Below, piece by piece: positions 1 through 6,978 of a DNA stretch of 64,000 nt. Numbering within the stretch: position 1 is the first letter of the stretch; every line of letters starts with the position of its first letter. A model generated the notes under the pieces. That model did not search any database. It was not told the origin of the DNA and saw only the letters and a list, made by a program, of their open reading frames with translations. The stretch is from Hirschia sp964342355 (GTDB lineage: Bacteria; Pseudomonadota; Alphaproteobacteria; Caulobacterales; Hyphomonadaceae): assembly GCA_964342355.1 (NCBI GenBank), contig CAYFFG010000013.1, forward strand, positions 1 to 64,000, in the 5' to 3' direction. The position numbers and the translations under genes are program-made.

Positions 1-55
1 GCACCATTTAAAGCTCTTAGAGACACAGATAAGCGCTTTTAGCCGACGACATTAA

Positions 56-277
56 TCCTTCAATTCTCAACTTCAGCGCGTGACGCCTAGCAAGGTTGCG
101 CGCATAGTCGTATCTCTTGGCGATACGTTGGTGGAGTATTTGGGGGGGGATTTGATAAACGCTTTTAATCCAGGCATGAGCGCTGCGGTCGAAATAAAGA
201 CCGGCAAGCGATCTGTTATATCTTTTCTGCTTTCACCCATTAACAAAAGCCTACAAACGGCAGGTAGGGAGAGGTGA
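56..277 (+). pseudogene. C-terminal remnant of a HlyD-type T1SS membrane-fusion protein
   Basis: The frame stays open from 56 (after a TAA at 53-55) to a TGA at 275-277. Its last ~35 residues match the C-terminus of HlyD adaptors: PGMS...EIKTGKRSVIS.LLSP and the terminal RER resemble E. coli HlyD almost residue for residue. HlyD bridges the inner-membrane ABC exporter and the outer-membrane channel in type I secretion. Only ~65-74 residues of a normal ~400-480 are present, and all three frames contain stops just upstream, so the helical hairpin, lipoyl domain and membrane anchor are missing or broken. It is read as a decayed gene, not a start at the GTG at 80. The family call is strong; the amount of the gene lying left of the window is unknown. 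Confidence 0.75.
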
Positions 278-282
278 GATTC

Positions 283-1368
283 ATGAAAACATCGGTGCTT
301 GTGTGTTTGTTTTCGCTATTAACCGTTGTGTTGGTGGCCTGTGGAGGGGGCTTGGTTGTTGGAGAAGAAATCGCTCCTGAAGACCATACTACCCGTCGGA
401 TTGGTTATAGCTATAAAAATGATACGATTGTCGAAGTTGTTTATCCGGGAAGTAGGGCTTTTCCGGAAGAAATAAATTTCTACAGCGGCAGGGGGGGGAG
501 TGTTGTGAGTGGGAAGCTCCCTCTAAAAATGACTTTCTCAGGTGGGTTTTTGAGGGGGGTGACGAGTTTAGCGATAAGTGATGGCGTGATTATCGCTCAA
601 GCGTCGCCTATAAAGAAAAATGAAGAAAATGGAGTGGGGTTCCATTATCTTTCTTTACAAGATGGCTCGATTTTATCTTCGTTTGGTGCGGATAAGTTGT
701 TGTTCAACGGAAGTGCGGAATACTTGTTGTTTCAAGGTGGTGCTGCCAAGTGCTTTCTTGGAATGGAGGGGCTTGCCGAGATCAAGGTTAGCTTCGACAG
801 CTTGCCTCTCTCTTGCGCTAGGGATAACGAAGAAAAGGTGTGGTTTCTGTGCTTAGAGAGTGTAGCGGCTGATCAAATAGCATTAGTTCTATATCTGATA
901 GAATCAAAAAACAATTTGCAACGAGTTGCGAGCATACAATTAGATGAAACCACTAACGGGTTGCCCTTAGCGCTATCATTTCCTGAGGCAAACCTCTACG
1001 ACGGAAAGATCGCTGTTGTGGGTTTTCGGTCGGATTTTTTTAAGTCGAACGAAGGGGGCGGGCTTTCTCAAAGATTTTATAGGGTCGATTTCAATCGTAA
1101 CTCACTTCAGGTGATTCTGATTGACGATGCCGGTTTGCTCCACCTCGGCGATAATGGGCTAGATGGTGACTTGTTTCTGCAATCCCGAGGTGTGACCCAA
1201 GTGGGGAGCGGAGGGGTGGTCAGAAGCGATTTATGCCCAGAGAATGACGCATGCGTATATGCTTATTCTCCATCTAATGGAGAACTGATTTGGGGATTGG
1301 GTGACGATGTTGGGGTGTTTAACTTTACCTCGATAAAGGATTTGAGGGGAGAAGTAAGTGCCAAATGA
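283..1368 (+). CDS. Unknown lipoprotein, possibly beta-propeller-like
   Basis: A 361-residue protein with a lipoprotein signal: a hydrophobic stretch (VLVCLFSLLTVVLV) followed by the lipobox LVAC, then Gly-rich CGGG. The ATG at 283 is chosen over a GTG at 274 because a GGGAGAGGTGAG ribosome site lies just upstream of it and the signal peptide then starts MKTS. The rest has repeated short hydrophobic beta-strand-like segments with no motif I recognise; a propeller-like fold is only a guess. It overlaps the lipase-like gene by 11 bases, so the two were probably one operon. The gene contains a run of eight G at 491-498. Function unknown. Base composition and G-runs differ from the core genes to the right, suggesting transfer. 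Confidence 0.7.
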   Translation: MKTSVLVCLFSLLTVVLVACGGGLVVGEEIAPEDHTTRRIGYSYKNDTIVEVVYPGSRAFPEEINFYSGRGGSVVSGKLPLKMTFSGGFLRGVTSLAISDGVIIAQASPIKKNEENGVGFHYLSLQDGSILSSFGADKLLFNGSAEYLLFQGGAAKCFLGMEGLAEIKVSFDSLPLSCARDNEEKVWFLCLESVAADQIALVLYLIESKNNLQRVASIQLDETTNGLPLALSFPEANLYDGKIAVVGFRSDFFKSNEGGGLSQRFYRVDFNRNSLQVILIDDAGLLHLGDNGLDGDLFLQSRGVTQVGSGGVVRSDLCPENDACVYAYSPSNGELIWGLGDDVGVFNFTSIKDLRGEVSAK

Positions 1369-1915
1369 AATCAACGTAACTCAACAATGGTTGAATGCTA
1401 GGGCAAGGTTAGAGCAAAGTGCCGGTGATGCAGCTTCCCCGGGAAAGGCGTTAGATTTCGCAGCGTATGTTTATGGGCACGGCAGTACCGAATATAATAA
1501 TCCTCTAACCTTTCCTCCGGGAGATCGCTTTTCACTTGTAAACGGCTATCGTCTTCTGGTTTCTACGGAGACAATGCAGGGGGCGGGATTTCAACATGTT
1601 CCGAATGCTCCTGATTTTAACGCAGCTGCCTATTACGATATCGGGGCTAACACTGTATATATAGCATTTCGGGGGAGCGATGATCTTTCTGATCAATTGC
1701 GGGTTGCTGGCACAGTTGGTGATTCGCCGTTTTTTACTCAAGGTGCCGAGCGCCAGTTAGCAGCAGCTAAAGAGTTTGTAGAAGCTTCATTGTTTCAAAT
1801 CGAAGAGTACGCTGGAGCTGTTGGGCAGCCACAAATTGTTGTTGCTGGTGATTCTCAGGGAGCTGTTGGGGCGACTGTAGCAGCTGGAGTGTTGCAGCAG
1901 TATTACGGTGATTGA
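1358..1915 (+). pseudogene. Lipase-like alpha/beta-hydrolase, truncated by an IS end
   Basis: GTG start overlapping the preceding lipoprotein gene. Features of the class 3 lipase/DUF2974-like hydrolases: a strand ending in IAFRGSDD (oxyanion region), and a strand-nucleophile elbow VVAGDSQGAVGA in the G-x-S-x-G form. The protein stops ~15 residues after the elbow, so the part that should carry the catalytic Asp and His is absent. The stop codon TGA at 1913-1915 coincides with the first bases of what looks like an IS3-family terminal repeat, so the truncation is probably due to insertion. With a HlyD remnant nearby, the intact protein may have been a type I secreted lipase, but no RTX repeats are present to prove this. 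Confidence 0.6.
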
Positions 1916-2070
1916 TCTGCCCCCAAGAAATGCAGCCGATTTGAGGTATAAGCAATTGGCAGCATACGGAGGCTTAGATGCCTAGAAAGACCTACTCAAC
2001 AGAAGAGATAATCCGCAAACTTCGAGAAGCAGATGTCACGTTGGAATTCGACGTCACGGTGGCCGGATAG
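1913..2070 (+). mobile_element. Left-end remnant of an IS3-family insertion sequence
   Basis: Starts with TGATCTGCCCCCA at 1913-1925, the TG...CCCCC style of terminal repeat seen in IS3-family elements of the IS407 type. Then follow ~50 bases of leader, a GGAGG ribosome site at 1967-1971 and the start of an OrfA-like frame at 1978. The similarity ends around 2045-2070, and no matching right end (GGGGGCAGATCA) is visible in the next kilobase, so only ~0.15 kb of the element survives. The exact right junction cannot be set without a reference copy. Confidence 0.6.
1978..2070 (+). pseudogene. Truncated IS3-family transposase OrfA (N-terminal 30 aa)
   Basis: ATG at 1978, seven bases after GGAGG. 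The peptide begins MPRKTYSTEEIIRKLREADV, closely matching the helix-turn-helix start of IS3-family OrfA proteins (typical pattern: MP.KR...EEI..KLR..DV). Reading ends at a TAG at 2068-2070, after about 22 recognisable residues; the rest of the HTH and the leucine zipper are missing. It cannot be functional. It marks a past transposition event that interrupted the upstream lipase-like gene. Confidence 0.65.
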
Positions 2071-2542
2071 TTTCAGCATCCGGATAGTGCCTGCTTCGGG
2101 TGGAGGCTCTGTGCTTCTGAGAGAGTTAGACTTCAAAGATGCGCGTCATGTCTTGAAAGTCGCTTGTTTGGACCCGTCAAGAGAACGCAAATTAGCTGAA
2201 TGGGCTGTGCTTGATCCCGTAGCGAATATGCTTGCAGAGCCATTTAGCTGTTACAGAACTTTTGATCTGGTGGCTGGGTACGTTAGTTTTTTGCAAGAAG
2301 ATTTCCATGAAAGGCGGCAGAGAATGCGTCCGTTTTGCACCATGGATAAATTTTGGGAACAAGTAACTATAACGCTCACAGAAAGATATGGCTATGAGAC
2401 CCGCTTTGAAAATGGAAGATCGGTTGTAGGGTATTTGGCTGATGTCTGCGCGACGAATGGAAACGTTGAGCCGTTAGAGAAATATGTTCGTTTTTTAGAT
2501 GAAAAATACGGAATTGAGCCCGAGGACCTGTTTCGATTCTGA
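2033..2542 (+). CDS. Hypothetical protein, probably 5'-truncated at the IS junction
   Basis: The frame runs from an ATG at 2033 (inside the IS remnant) to a TGA at 2540-2542, 169 residues. The N-terminal ~15 residues overlap the transposase remnant in another frame and are likely fortuitous. The native portion probably begins near FSIRIVPASGGGS. The rest is charged, helical-looking and soluble, with no signal peptide or membrane segment, and I recognise no motif. A terminator lies ~85 bases downstream. It may be the surviving 3' part of an accessory gene whose 5' end was removed with most of the IS. Whether it is expressed is unclear. Confidence 0.4.
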   Translation: MSRWNSTSRWPDSFSIRIVPASGGGSVLLRELDFKDARHVLKVACLDPSRERKLAEWAVLDPVANMLAEPFSCYRTFDLVAGYVSFLQEDFHERRQRMRPFCTMDKFWEQVTITLTERYGYETRFENGRSVVGYLADVCATNGNVEPLEKYVRFLDEKYGIEPEDLFRF

Positions 2543-2625
2543 GTGGGAATCCCTTTCAAGGAAAGCGACTGAACTGGTTCTGGGTTGGGAGAAATAAAAA
2601 TGCCGATTACAGGCATAACTTTACA

Positions 2626-2660
2626 AAAGCGCTCAGGCGATTGCCCGAGCGCTTTCTATT
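2626..2660 (+). terminator. Rho-independent terminator-like hairpin
   Basis: Perfect 9-bp arms AAAGCGCTC (2626-2634) and GAGCGCTTT (2647-2655), with further GG/CC pairing inside a short loop, followed by a weak T-containing tail (CTATT). It lies ~85 bases past the stop of the orphan ORF and probably ends rightward transcription from the accessory segment. Confidence 0.6.
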
Positions 2661-2716
2661 GGCTTGCCGAACAAAAGTGCGGGAACACTAGTCAAAAGAT
2701 AGTTCGGCAGGCCAAT
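2658..2716. repeat. 15-bp inverted repeat with 29-base spacer
   Basis: Arms ATTGGCTTGCCGAAC (2658-2672) and GTTCGGCAGGCCAAT (2702-2716) pair over 15 bp with one mismatch. The spacer 2673-2701 shows no further structure. It sits exactly between the low-GC accessory segment on the left and core genes on the right. It could be a hairpin in the 3' region of the leftward SRPBCC gene, the trace of a mobile element, or a recombination site. The arms do not fit an integron attC consensus well. Confidence 0.5.
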
Positions 2717-2728
2717 GAGGATGGGCTT

Positions 2729-3358
2729 TTACTCTGATGGAGACGGGTGGAAGTGCTCCTCAACCTGGACCTGCACAACATCAAGCGCGTTTTCCATGAG
2801 TGGTTTGAGGCTGTTGGAGACAAAGCGCTGGACAAAGAAATGCTTGTAGCCCGCATTTGGCTTGGCTTTGTAAGTCCACGTCATTTCAGTGCGCTCATCG
2901 CCAAGGTCACGCCATTCCTGAATGCCAGTCGCGTATTTCAGGTTTGAACCGGCGGCGTTAGTGAAGCTCCAGACCTGATATTGAAAATAAGTCGGGTAGT
3001 CGTTTTTCAGTACCCGCTCGAGCGCATAATGCCCATCAGAAAACTCCAGTCGTCGCACAGCGCCTTCTTCTGGCCAGTCGCCGTGCAGGTAAACCAGATC
3101 AACTGGTTTTTTGATGTCGTCTGTTTCTTCCATCGCCGCAACAATGCGGTGCTCTTCCTGAATGTATTCGCGCAAAGGTTCGATTGGGGCGTTGAAGACG
3201 CGTGTCGCGACATGGGATGCGTACCCTTTACCCGACAGCTCAGGCGCCTGGCCGGTATATTGTGGCGGGTTTTCCGGAGGCGCCTTTGTGCTCGAACAGG
3301 CGCTCAGCGTAGCGCTAGCAAAAACGACTACCAGAAGTGATTGTTTCCAGCTTGCCAT
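2729..3358 (-). CDS. SRPBCC-like (polyketide-cyclase/START fold) lipoprotein
   Basis: A 209-residue protein starting MASWKQSLLVVVFASATLSAC; the lipobox LSAC gives a predicted lipidated Cys at residue 21. An in-frame upstream extension exists but would bury the signal peptide, so the ATG at 3358 is used. The mature part has the alternating strand pattern of SRPBCC proteins (THVATRVFNAPIEPLREY-like first strand and helix, WSFTNAAG, TEMTWTYKAKPN) and a long C-terminal helix, forming a ligand-binding cavity in that family. The ligand is unknown. It is divergent from a MarR regulator with shared palindromic sites, so it is likely the regulator's target. Family call moderate, function unknown. Confidence 0.65.
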   Translation of the reverse strand: MASWKQSLLVVVFASATLSACSSTKAPPENPPQYTGQAPELSGKGYASHVATRVFNAPIEPLREYIQEEHRIVAAMEETDDIKKPVDLVYLHGDWPEEGAVRRLEFSDGHYALERVLKNDYPTYFQYQVWSFTNAAGSNLKYATGIQEWRDLGDERTEMTWTYKAKPNAGYKHFFVQRFVSNSLKPLMENALDVVQVQVEEHFHPSPSE

Positions 3359-3370
3359 GACGATGTCCCC

Positions 3371-3420
3371 TTCGTTAAATGGTACGATGTTCGTATAATA
3401 AAAAATACGAAGTTCGTACA
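3371..3420. promoter_or_regulatory. Divergent promoter with two MarR-type palindromes
   Basis: Two copies of a 13-bp palindrome: TACGATGTTCGTA (3383-3395, near-perfect) and TACGAAGTTCGTA (3406-3418, perfect around the central G), 23 bp centre to centre, about two helical turns. A TATAAT at 3394-3399 overlaps the first copy, with a weak TTCGTT -35 at 3371-3376 (17-bp spacer) for the rightward marR gene. For the leftward gene, TTGTAC at 3421-3416 is a possible -35. This is the expected layout for autorepression plus control of the divergent lipoprotein. Confidence 0.7.
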
Positions 3421-3443
3421 ATCAAAATAAGGTGAGCTTTTCA

Positions 3444-3938
3444 ATGTCGGAAAATGCGTTGACACCGGGAATGAAAGACAAGCAGCGCAGTGAAGCGGCG
3501 GACGCAAGGGCGCATCGTTTGTTAGATGGCGTGGATGCGCTGTTGCAATTATTCACAGTCAACGAACAACGATTTCCCTCTGCCGAGGGGCGCATGCGGT
3601 ATAATCCGCTGGACTTTCAGACATTGAGATATTTGTGCGCGCATCCGGGCGCCAAAGCTGCTGATGTGGCGCGGGCGTTAGGCGTTTCTCCCACGACCCA
3701 GCAATCGGTTATGGATCGGTTGGTCAAAATCGAGCTGGTCAGAAAAGCGGATCACCCTGATAGCGGTCGGGCAAAGGCCCATGTTTTAACGCGTGCTGGG
3801 CAGGACATGATGGCGTCCATTATCCGTCAGGATCTTTCCAACATGAACGCTATGCTGGCCGGATTAGAGCCGGACGAACAGGATGTTTTTGTCGTACTGG
3901 TTGAGAAAGTCGTTCGCCATCTGGAAACGCTGGATTGA
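3444..3938 (+). CDS. MarR-family transcriptional regulator
   Basis: A 164-residue winged-helix regulator. The ATG at 3444 is preceded by AAGGTGAG at good spacing and is preferred over a GTG at 3432. The DNA-binding core runs from about residue 50 to 115: LDFQTLRYLCAHPGAKAADVARALGVSPTTQQSVMDRL (helix-turn-helix) followed by the wing KADHPDSGRAKAHVLTRAG with the conserved D-x-R-type wing. The N- and C-terminal helices would form the dimer interface. MarR proteins are usually repressors released by small phenolic or lipophilic ligands or oxidation. The two palindromes upstream are its probable operators. The ligand cannot be inferred. Confidence 0.9.
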   Translation: MSENALTPGMKDKQRSEAADARAHRLLDGVDALLQLFTVNEQRFPSAEGRMRYNPLDFQTLRYLCAHPGAKAADVARALGVSPTTQQSVMDRLVKIELVRKADHPDSGRAKAHVLTRAGQDMMASIIRQDLSNMNAMLAGLEPDEQDVFVVLVEKVVRHLETLD

Positions 3939-4102
3939 TCTTGGACGAATCTCGGGCAAGTGTCATTGCTAGAAGATTGCTGTTTCCAATCACGCGCCCA
4001 TTTTTCTCAGTTTGTGTCTTTGAAACCGTTTTGCCCCTAAGGGCATTATGAGTATGAGTTAGTACATAAAATTGCCCGCCCGTCCTTGCCTGGAGGTTAG
4101 AA

Positions 4103-5491
4103 ATGAATGACTTGCCCCACGAAGAGGAAAGCGAGCTGGAAGAAGCCTCTACAATCGAAATAGACGAAAACATGGTCGCGCGGTTTGCCGACATGATTGA
4201 AGATGAAGATCGCGATGGTCTTGTCATTTCGATTGAGGACCTGCACCCGGCGGACATCGCAGACCTGTTGGAGCAGGTGCCAAACGACCTGCTTGGCGAT
4301 GCTGTTCGTATGCTGTCGGATGTATTGCCGGCGGATACCATTGCCGAAATGGATGAGGACAAGCGCTATATCGCGCTTGAGGCGATGACAGACAATGTGG
4401 TCGCGACTGTCCTTGAGACACTCGACAGTGATGACGCAGCCCTGGTTATCAATGATCTTGAAGAAGATCGCCAGGAACGTGTTCTTGAACAGATTAACGC
4501 CGGCGACAGAGCGGCGATTGAAAACTCACTGACGTTTGATGAAGAAACAGCTGGTCGTTTGATGCAGCGTGACTTCGTGGCTGCGCCGGATTTCTGGACA
4601 GTGGGGCAGGCGATCGATCACATGCGATCGACAGATGATCTGCCTGAGGCGTTCTTTGAAGTCTATCTTGTCGACGCGGTCTTTCACTTGAAAGGCGCTG
4701 TGCCTTTGTCGGCGTTGATCCGTGTGCCGCGAGAGACGCCGCTGAACGAGATCAAAATTGATATTTCTTCCGCTGTTAAGCCTCATATGGACCAGGAAGA
4801 AGTCGCTTACATCTTCCAGCAGTACAACCTTGCGTCTGCGCCTGTTGTGGATGAGGACGGTCGACTGACAGGGATGATCACGGTCGACGACATGGTCGAT
4901 GTGATACAGGAAGAAAACAAGGAAGACCTTCTGGCGCTATCCGGGGTGAATGAGGGCAGTGCGCACCAAGCCGTATGGGATGCGTTTCGCGCGCGTGCGC
5001 CATGGTTGGGCGTCAATTTGTTTACGTCATTTCTGGCGTCTGGCGTCATTTCGCTGTTTGAGGCCACGCTGGACCGAATTATCGCGCTTGCGATCCTGAT
5101 GCCTGTTGTAGTCGCACTTGGCGGAAATGCGGGATCACAGGCCCTTGCAGTGACAGTGCGTGCAATCGCCGAACGCGATATGATGGGAAAAACAGCTGTT
5201 CGCGCCGTGCGTCGTGAAGCCTTCACAGCCGTTATTAACGGGGTGCTGTTTGGTGCGGGTGTTGCAGCGATAGCGATGCTCTGGTTTCAGGACCCGGCGC
5301 TCTCCGCGGTTTTGGGGGTGGCGATGTTCCTGACATTTGTTTGGGCGGGTCTTTGCGGTGTGCTGGTTCCGCTCGGATTGAAAAAGGTTGGCGCTGACCC
5401 CGCTGTCGCATCTTCCGTCTTTGTGCTGACGAGTGTCGACATAATCGGTTTTTGCGCTTTCCTGGGATTGGCTTCCAGCTTCCTTTTGTAA
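4103..5491 (+). CDS. mgtE: Magnesium transporter MgtE
   Basis: A 462-residue protein of the MgtE family, gated Mg2+ channels of the inner membrane. Order: acidic N-terminal helical superhelix (~25-145), a pair of CBS domains (~150-275; ASAPVVDEDGRLTGMITVDDMVDVI is the second), a connecting helix, then five membrane segments (~300-462). The pore-lining signature GGNAGSQALAVTVRAIA starts at residue ~340. Length matches the family (~450). GGAGG lies upstream of the ATG. Cytosolic Mg2+ binding between the N and CBS domains is known to close the pore. I see no obvious M-box-type leader in the 160-base upstream gap. Confidence 0.95.
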   Translation: MNDLPHEEESELEEASTIEIDENMVARFADMIEDEDRDGLVISIEDLHPADIADLLEQVPNDLLGDAVRMLSDVLPADTIAEMDEDKRYIALEAMTDNVVATVLETLDSDDAALVINDLEEDRQERVLEQINAGDRAAIENSLTFDEETAGRLMQRDFVAAPDFWTVGQAIDHMRSTDDLPEAFFEVYLVDAVFHLKGAVPLSALIRVPRETPLNEIKIDISSAVKPHMDQEEVAYIFQQYNLASAPVVDEDGRLTGMITVDDMVDVIQEENKEDLLALSGVNEGSAHQAVWDAFRARAPWLGVNLFTSFLASGVISLFEATLDRIIALAILMPVVVALGGNAGSQALAVTVRAIAERDMMGKTAVRAVRREAFTAVINGVLFGAGVAAIAMLWFQDPALSAVLGVAMFLTFVWAGLCGVLVPLGLKKVGADPAVASSVFVLTSVDIIGFCAFLGLASSFLL

Positions 5492-5567
5492 CAGTTCGCG
5501 CCAAACGGCGCCTCAATTGCATATATTCGCCTGTTAAGTAGAGTTTTGGTCATTCAGGCGTACCTAA

Positions 5568-6962
5568 ATGTCGTTTCCAATCCGTATTTCACGTGCCGGT
5601 TTCGAGCTGATTAAGAGCTTCGAAGGCTACCGCGAGAGAGCAAGTCAGCTGCCTGATGGTCGCTGGACGGTTGGTTATGGCCACGTTCGTTCCGCGCGTG
5701 AGGGCGTGCGTGTGTCAAAGCGGGATGCGGCTGCGCTATTGATCTATGATCTGAAACAGATTGAAGCGCAGCTGAAGGAATGTGTGTTTACGACACTGAA
5801 CCAGAACGAACATGATGCGCTGGTTTCTTTTGTTTTCAATATTTCTCCTGGCTTGTTTCGGGAAAGCGATGTGTTGCGCCGCCTAAACGCTGGCGACCAC
5901 ATTGGAGCGGCGGACGGATTCGAAGCCTGGCGCAAAGCACGCATAAACGGCCATGTCGTCGTTGTTGACGCGCTTATTCGTCGGCGCGCTGCTGAAAAAG
6001 CATTGTTTCTTGAACACCCCGATGGTCGCCCGACCGCATCAACACCGATCGTGACACCGCAACTGGACGCATCAAAGACAATGCGGTCTAAGGCCGATGA
6101 TGGTGTTTTGGAAAGCGCTGCGGCTAGCAAAGCGGCATTGTCCCTCGACGAAGCAGAGGTTCAGCGTCAGGACGACACAATCGCTAAAATGACGAGCGCG
6201 CTGGAAGCTTTGGCTAACGGAACGCCTGAAACAGACACTCAGCAGGAAAAAGCAAAAACGCCCCTGGAGGCTGCCGCTAAAGTTGCACAGCAGATTGAAA
6301 ACCTGTTTGAAGAAACGCCCGTCAAGCCACACACATCGGAAACACCCACTGAGACAGTAGCAGAAGACGTGTTACAATCTGAAGAGTCCGTATCGATGGA
6401 CCCGTCAGATGTTGCTCAAGACGAACCAGCTGTCGAAAAAGCGCCGGTTGTTTCTCGTCCCTTACTGTCGCCTGATCCTGCTATTAAAACAGCAGTTCCT
6501 GAGGAAAATTCAGAAGTAGCGTCCATGGATGCATGGGATCTATCACGCTCGCTGGAAGAAGACGTGTCGATAACGGCTGATATCGACACATCAGTTGAAC
6601 TCGCGGAAGAAAACCGTCCTGAAACAAAACCCACGCAAAAAGAACAGCCACTCGCCAAGAAGTCATACTTTATAGACGACGCTGCTGAGCCAGAGCCATT
6701 TGATTTTGATTCAATTAATTGGGAAGAGGCGGATGTCGGCGAAGTTACGCCAACTTGGGGACACCTCCTCTGGTGGCCTGCGCTTGGACTTTCTATTTTG
6801 GCCATTATCATTGGCGCGGTGAATTTCTACAGCGCCTCAGAAACCAATGCTGATGGATTTATGTTTGGACCACTTATGATCGCGTGTGGCGGGATCCTAA
6901 CGCTGATGTCGGCATATTTCCTGATGAAAAAGCGCGGCTTTAAGCTTAAAGAAGCTAACTGA
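5568..6962 (+). CDS. spmX: SpmX polarity protein (degenerate muramidase plus two TM helices)
   Basis: A 464-residue protein with the SpmX layout: N-terminal GH24 phage-lysozyme domain (~1-155), a long acidic, Pro-rich intermediate region (~155-395), and two C-terminal membrane helices (~400-421 and ~430-452). In Caulobacter SpmX marks the stalked pole, oligomerises, and recruits and activates the kinase DivJ, which phosphorylates DivK. The catalytic Glu of GH24 is present (E19 in KSFEGY) and so is T34, but the position of the catalytic Asp (nine residues after the Glu) is Leu28, in line with a domesticated, non-lytic domain. It is not next to phage genes. The identification rests on architecture as well as motifs. 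Confidence 0.88.
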   Translation: MSFPIRISRAGFELIKSFEGYRERASQLPDGRWTVGYGHVRSAREGVRVSKRDAAALLIYDLKQIEAQLKECVFTTLNQNEHDALVSFVFNISPGLFRESDVLRRLNAGDHIGAADGFEAWRKARINGHVVVVDALIRRRAAEKALFLEHPDGRPTASTPIVTPQLDASKTMRSKADDGVLESAAASKAALSLDEAEVQRQDDTIAKMTSALEALANGTPETDTQQEKAKTPLEAAAKVAQQIENLFEETPVKPHTSETPTETVAEDVLQSEESVSMDPSDVAQDEPAVEKAPVVSRPLLSPDPAIKTAVPEENSEVASMDAWDLSRSLEEDVSITADIDTSVELAEENRPETKPTQKEQPLAKKSYFIDDAAEPEPFDFDSINWEEADVGEVTPTWGHLLWWPALGLSILAIIIGAVNFYSASETNADGFMFGPLMIACGGILTLMSAYFLMKKRGFKLKEAN

Positions 6963-6978
6963 CCCAATACTTGATGGG

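Noticed and set aside
80..277. A real small gene starting at GTG 80
   Set aside because: Sequence is the C-terminus of HlyD, a domain that is not functional alone; no ribosome site at the GTG.
2658..2716. Integron attC site
   Set aside because: The arms contain GCCGAAC/GTTCGGC, which do not fit RYYYAAC/GTTRRRY, and there is no integrase or cassette array.
3939..4102. M-box or other Mg2+ riboswitch upstream of mgtE
   Set aside because: No conserved M-box elements or extended paired region could be recognised; only a normal GGAGG near the start.
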